From Edolisoma coerulescens (taxonomy: Eukaryota > Chordata > Aves > Passeriformes > Campephagidae), in the NCBI GenBank assembly GCA_013397115.1, contig VWZW01007689.1, positions 478,166 to 542,165 on the forward strand: DNA of 64,000 nucleotides, in the 5' to 3' direction. The notes beneath the pieces are model-generated. The model saw nothing but the letters and a program-made list of their open reading frames with translations. It was not told where the DNA came from and did not search any database. Position numbers and translations under genes: made by a program. Within the stretch, counting starts at the first letter, position 1, and each line of letters starts with the position of its first letter. This document shows, in pieces, positions 61,201 to 64,000 of this stretch.

Positions 61201-64000
61201 TCCAATCCTGATGTAATTTTGTAATGTGGAAAGCTCTGAGCTCTTTTACTGGAGCTGCTTGCTTAATTTAGATTAAAATTGTGCCATAAAAGGATTATAG
61301 AGTGTGTGCCTGTGCTAAGAAAGGATGTACTAAATATGTTGAGGTATTTTTCTACTCCCAGCTTCTTTTTGAAAGTGCATACTTAATTTTGGATGTTCTC
61401 TGCTGCCTTCGAATGTGCCACGTAACATCATGATGTGCCGAGGGAATGTGCTGGGTTGATCTTGGGAGCATTTTTTCAATACACTTCAGCAGGATTCTGA
61501 GCTTTCTTGTTCTTTCTAGAGAGAAGAATTCAGTGCTGGACTGTCCTAAACATTACCCATGGTGCAGCTTCTGAGGACAGCTTGATTTCTGTGACTTGAA
61601 GAGGAGGCACATGTGCAGTGAGCCAAGAGGACATGGGCTTCCAGTGCATCTGGAACAATGATCAGGTAGCAGCAGCTGTTGATATTTGAATTGTGGTGAC
61701 TAGTCAGAAACTCAGGAATCTCAAATGAAAATGTGCTCACTCCTGCAGTGTATTCTAAATACACTTCCCTTTCTAAGGTAGGGATGAGCTGAGTTCACCT
61801 TCTTGTTTTATGTTGTGTCCAAAGCCATTTCCCTGCTGAACCTGCAGAGACCTGACGGGGTCTGGCTCCCGTGGGAGTAACAGGAAGGGCCAAGTGCCAG
61901 AGGGGTGTGTGCATAGTCTGAGGTGAAGGTAATCTCAGTGCTTACATTTTTCCAATATAACTTGGAGTCTGAAAGCATTTGAATCTATTAATTCAGGTGT
62001 ATTGATTTTGTGAGGGGATAGCTTCAGGATATTATTTTCCATTGTTATAAGTACTTTTTCATGGTATTTCCCTGGTGATTGGCTGGAGAATGCAGATTTG
62101 CAGAGGAATCCAGGCTGTTGTAGCTGCAGTAGAGAGGCCATCAAAGTTCCAGAAACTGAGAGATTCATGGTTTGGTTTGGATATTGCTGTTCCTAGGAAT
62201 ATATCATCTCTTGATTCTGTGTCATATATGCAATATTTTAGTTTACCTGCATCTATTTTATGTATTGAAACTTAAGTGGTAAAACTTGTATGTTAGCAAA
62301 CCACATATATCTATCTATATGAAGAACTGAAAAGGAGCAAATTCTATAAAAACTCTGTAAGCTTTGGGGAATTAAGTTTAGAAGAATATGTAAAAAATAG
62401 TTTCTTGTTTTCTTTGTAGATGCTAATTGAAAAATCATTTATTCTTGTCTATAAAATTGTGTAGAGTGTTCTTCAGTTAGTGGCTGGATATCTGGGTAAG
62501 GCAAGAAAATGTAGTTGTTTCACTCGAGGAGACTGAAAATGGTTTTGTTCTACACATTTTCTTTACGTTTGTGTGCTCTTTGTGGTACAGAGATGCTTCA
62601 TGCAGAGAAAGCCACAGATACGTAATTTCAGGATGTGCCTGAGCCGCCTCTGAGTGGGACTGCAGGAAGATGTGAGATGGAGCTTCATTTTGGGATTTGT
62701 TTCTTAATATAAAAGCTGTCAATTTTTACCCGTTCTGTGAGGAGTGGTGGGTGCTGTAGAGGCAGAGCATCCATATATTTAGATTCTGGCTGTCTCTTGT
62801 TACGAGCTATAATTAAGGTGAAGTATTTTGCTGAAGAATTGAATTCTCCCTTGATTTGAACCTGGTTCCATCTCAGTGAAAGCAATTAGTTGCTTGAAGC
62901 ACCCTGTCCTTGCTTCATCAGTGACAATTCATCAGTTGCTTCATTGACATTGCTGCTTCTAATTTATCTGATTTTTTGTGGTTATTAGACAAGGCCCTCT
63001 ACATGGGAGTGCTCTGTATGGTAGCAGTGAGGATGGAAGGTCTGGCCCTAAGGGGAACTGTGACGTTTACAGAGGACTGGAGGTTATAAAACACCCCCGT
63101 GAAGCCCTGGAAGGTCCCAGGGTTAATGCTTCAGCTGATGTGCTTTTGAACATGGCTCTCAGTCAGCCTCTCTTAGGCATGACTTGAATTTACTAATGTG
63201 GTGCTGGTTTTCCCTGGGTGGGCAAATCCTGTGCCATACAAAGCTGCTGGTTTGAGCTGGAGTATTAGGACATTGGCAAAGTTTGATGTGCCCCTTGGGT
63301 GAAGTCTGTTTAACTTTTGGTTGTCACCTAAGATCAGTTCTGTGACTTAATTCAGAAAATCTTTGGAATGCTGTGCAGTGACCCCTTTGGGGTGCCTTCT
63401 CCATCATACTGCAGTGTCCAACGTTGTGCTTCAAAACAAGGCCCAAGCCCTGCTGCTGGCAAGTTGAGTGTTCTAAACCCCAATATTCTGCTAATCGTGA
63501 CAGTAACTATTTAAAGTGCTGTCACACTCATGGAGTGAGTAATTCTGCATCGTGATACCTCACACAGATCAAGAGGGCTCTTCTGGGGTCTGCAGTGAGC
63601 ACTGGGGGAGCAGAATTCTCTTGGGAGGGAGGAAAAAAAAAAGCAGTGAGCTCTGGAAGGAAAACCTACTGAAAGCCTCATGAGTGATACGAGTCTGGGA
63701 GGAAGATGCTGAGCAGGTTTTGTTTGCCTGGAGAATATTTACATAGAGCTGATCCACTCTTCTTGAAGGAACTTTATCACAGCCCTACAGAGAAAACTGT
63801 TGGTACTAAATATAGAGCCTTATTCTGGCAGTCTCATGACTTGAGTTCTGCTATCTTAATGGGCTTTCAGCAGTTTTTGTAGGTTTTTTGGTAGAAAATC
63901 TGAATAATACTCCTCGAAGGGGTTGTATAAGAGTAGCAAGGACAGAAAGATTTAATTTGGTGAGACCTTGCACTCCAAGAGATCAGAGGAATTTTTCAGC
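49216..64000. other. Non-coding stretch to window end
   Basis: The stretch holds a (TA)n microsatellite at 50635-50670, a poly-T run at about 60671-60684 and AT-rich sequence near 60.0-60.25 kb with two AATAAA hexamers. I found no kinase domain or other coding exon, so any MAP3K13 coding part would lie beyond the window. Confidence 0.5.
50635..50670. repeat. (TA)n microsatellite
   Basis: This is an alternating AT run with one interruption (TTTATA) near its left end. Confidence 0.95.

Overview
The window looks like bird nuclear DNA. It is gene-sparse, with long introns flanked by canonical GT-AG splice sites, and it carries many truncated CR1 retrotransposon tails, which are typical of avian genomes. 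Coding exons and promoters are GC-rich and CpG-rich against an AT-richer background. The species cannot be named from the sequence alone.

The one gene I can prove is EHHADH, the peroxisomal L-bifunctional enzyme (enoyl-CoA hydratase plus 3-hydroxyacyl-CoA dehydrogenase). It lies on the minus strand and its coding part runs from 29043 (ATG) down to 4679 (stop). I rebuilt it by eye as seven exons: 28973-29043, 22465-22568, 21560-21732, 19878-19989, 19552-19656, 13227-13568 and 4679-5949. All six junctions have GT-AG signals and compatible phases. The exons sum to 2178 bases, giving a 725-residue protein (the mammalian enzyme has about 723). It has the two hydratase glutamates (E103, E123), the NAD-binding glycine motif, the dehydrogenase HFFSP motif and a C-terminal AKL peroxisomal targeting signal. 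The reading frame is intact.

Layout: 1-330 is a GC-rich edge of unknown function. About 331-3425 is intergenic with no recognisable gene. About 3426-29200 is EHHADH, including its probable 3' UTR and a CpG-rich promoter. About 29.4-30.0 kb holds a putative LTR. 30.0-34.7 kb is gene-free with two CR1 tails. 34.74-35.93 kb is a second CpG-rich block, interrupted by a 631-base assembly gap and a GC-rich minisatellite. 36-64 kb has no recognisable coding exon and only scattered CR1 tails and simple repeats. In vertebrate synteny MAP3K13 lies head-to-head with EHHADH, so the second CpG block may be the MAP3K13 promoter and the right half its first intron. That is inference; no MAP3K13 coding exon is present.

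The most unusual local structure is at the 3' edge of EHHADH exon 6. A 90-base CpG-rich unit is duplicated in tandem there, together with an 18-base minisatellite, starting only a few bases past the splice donor. I found no evidence for a novel multi-gene system in this window.
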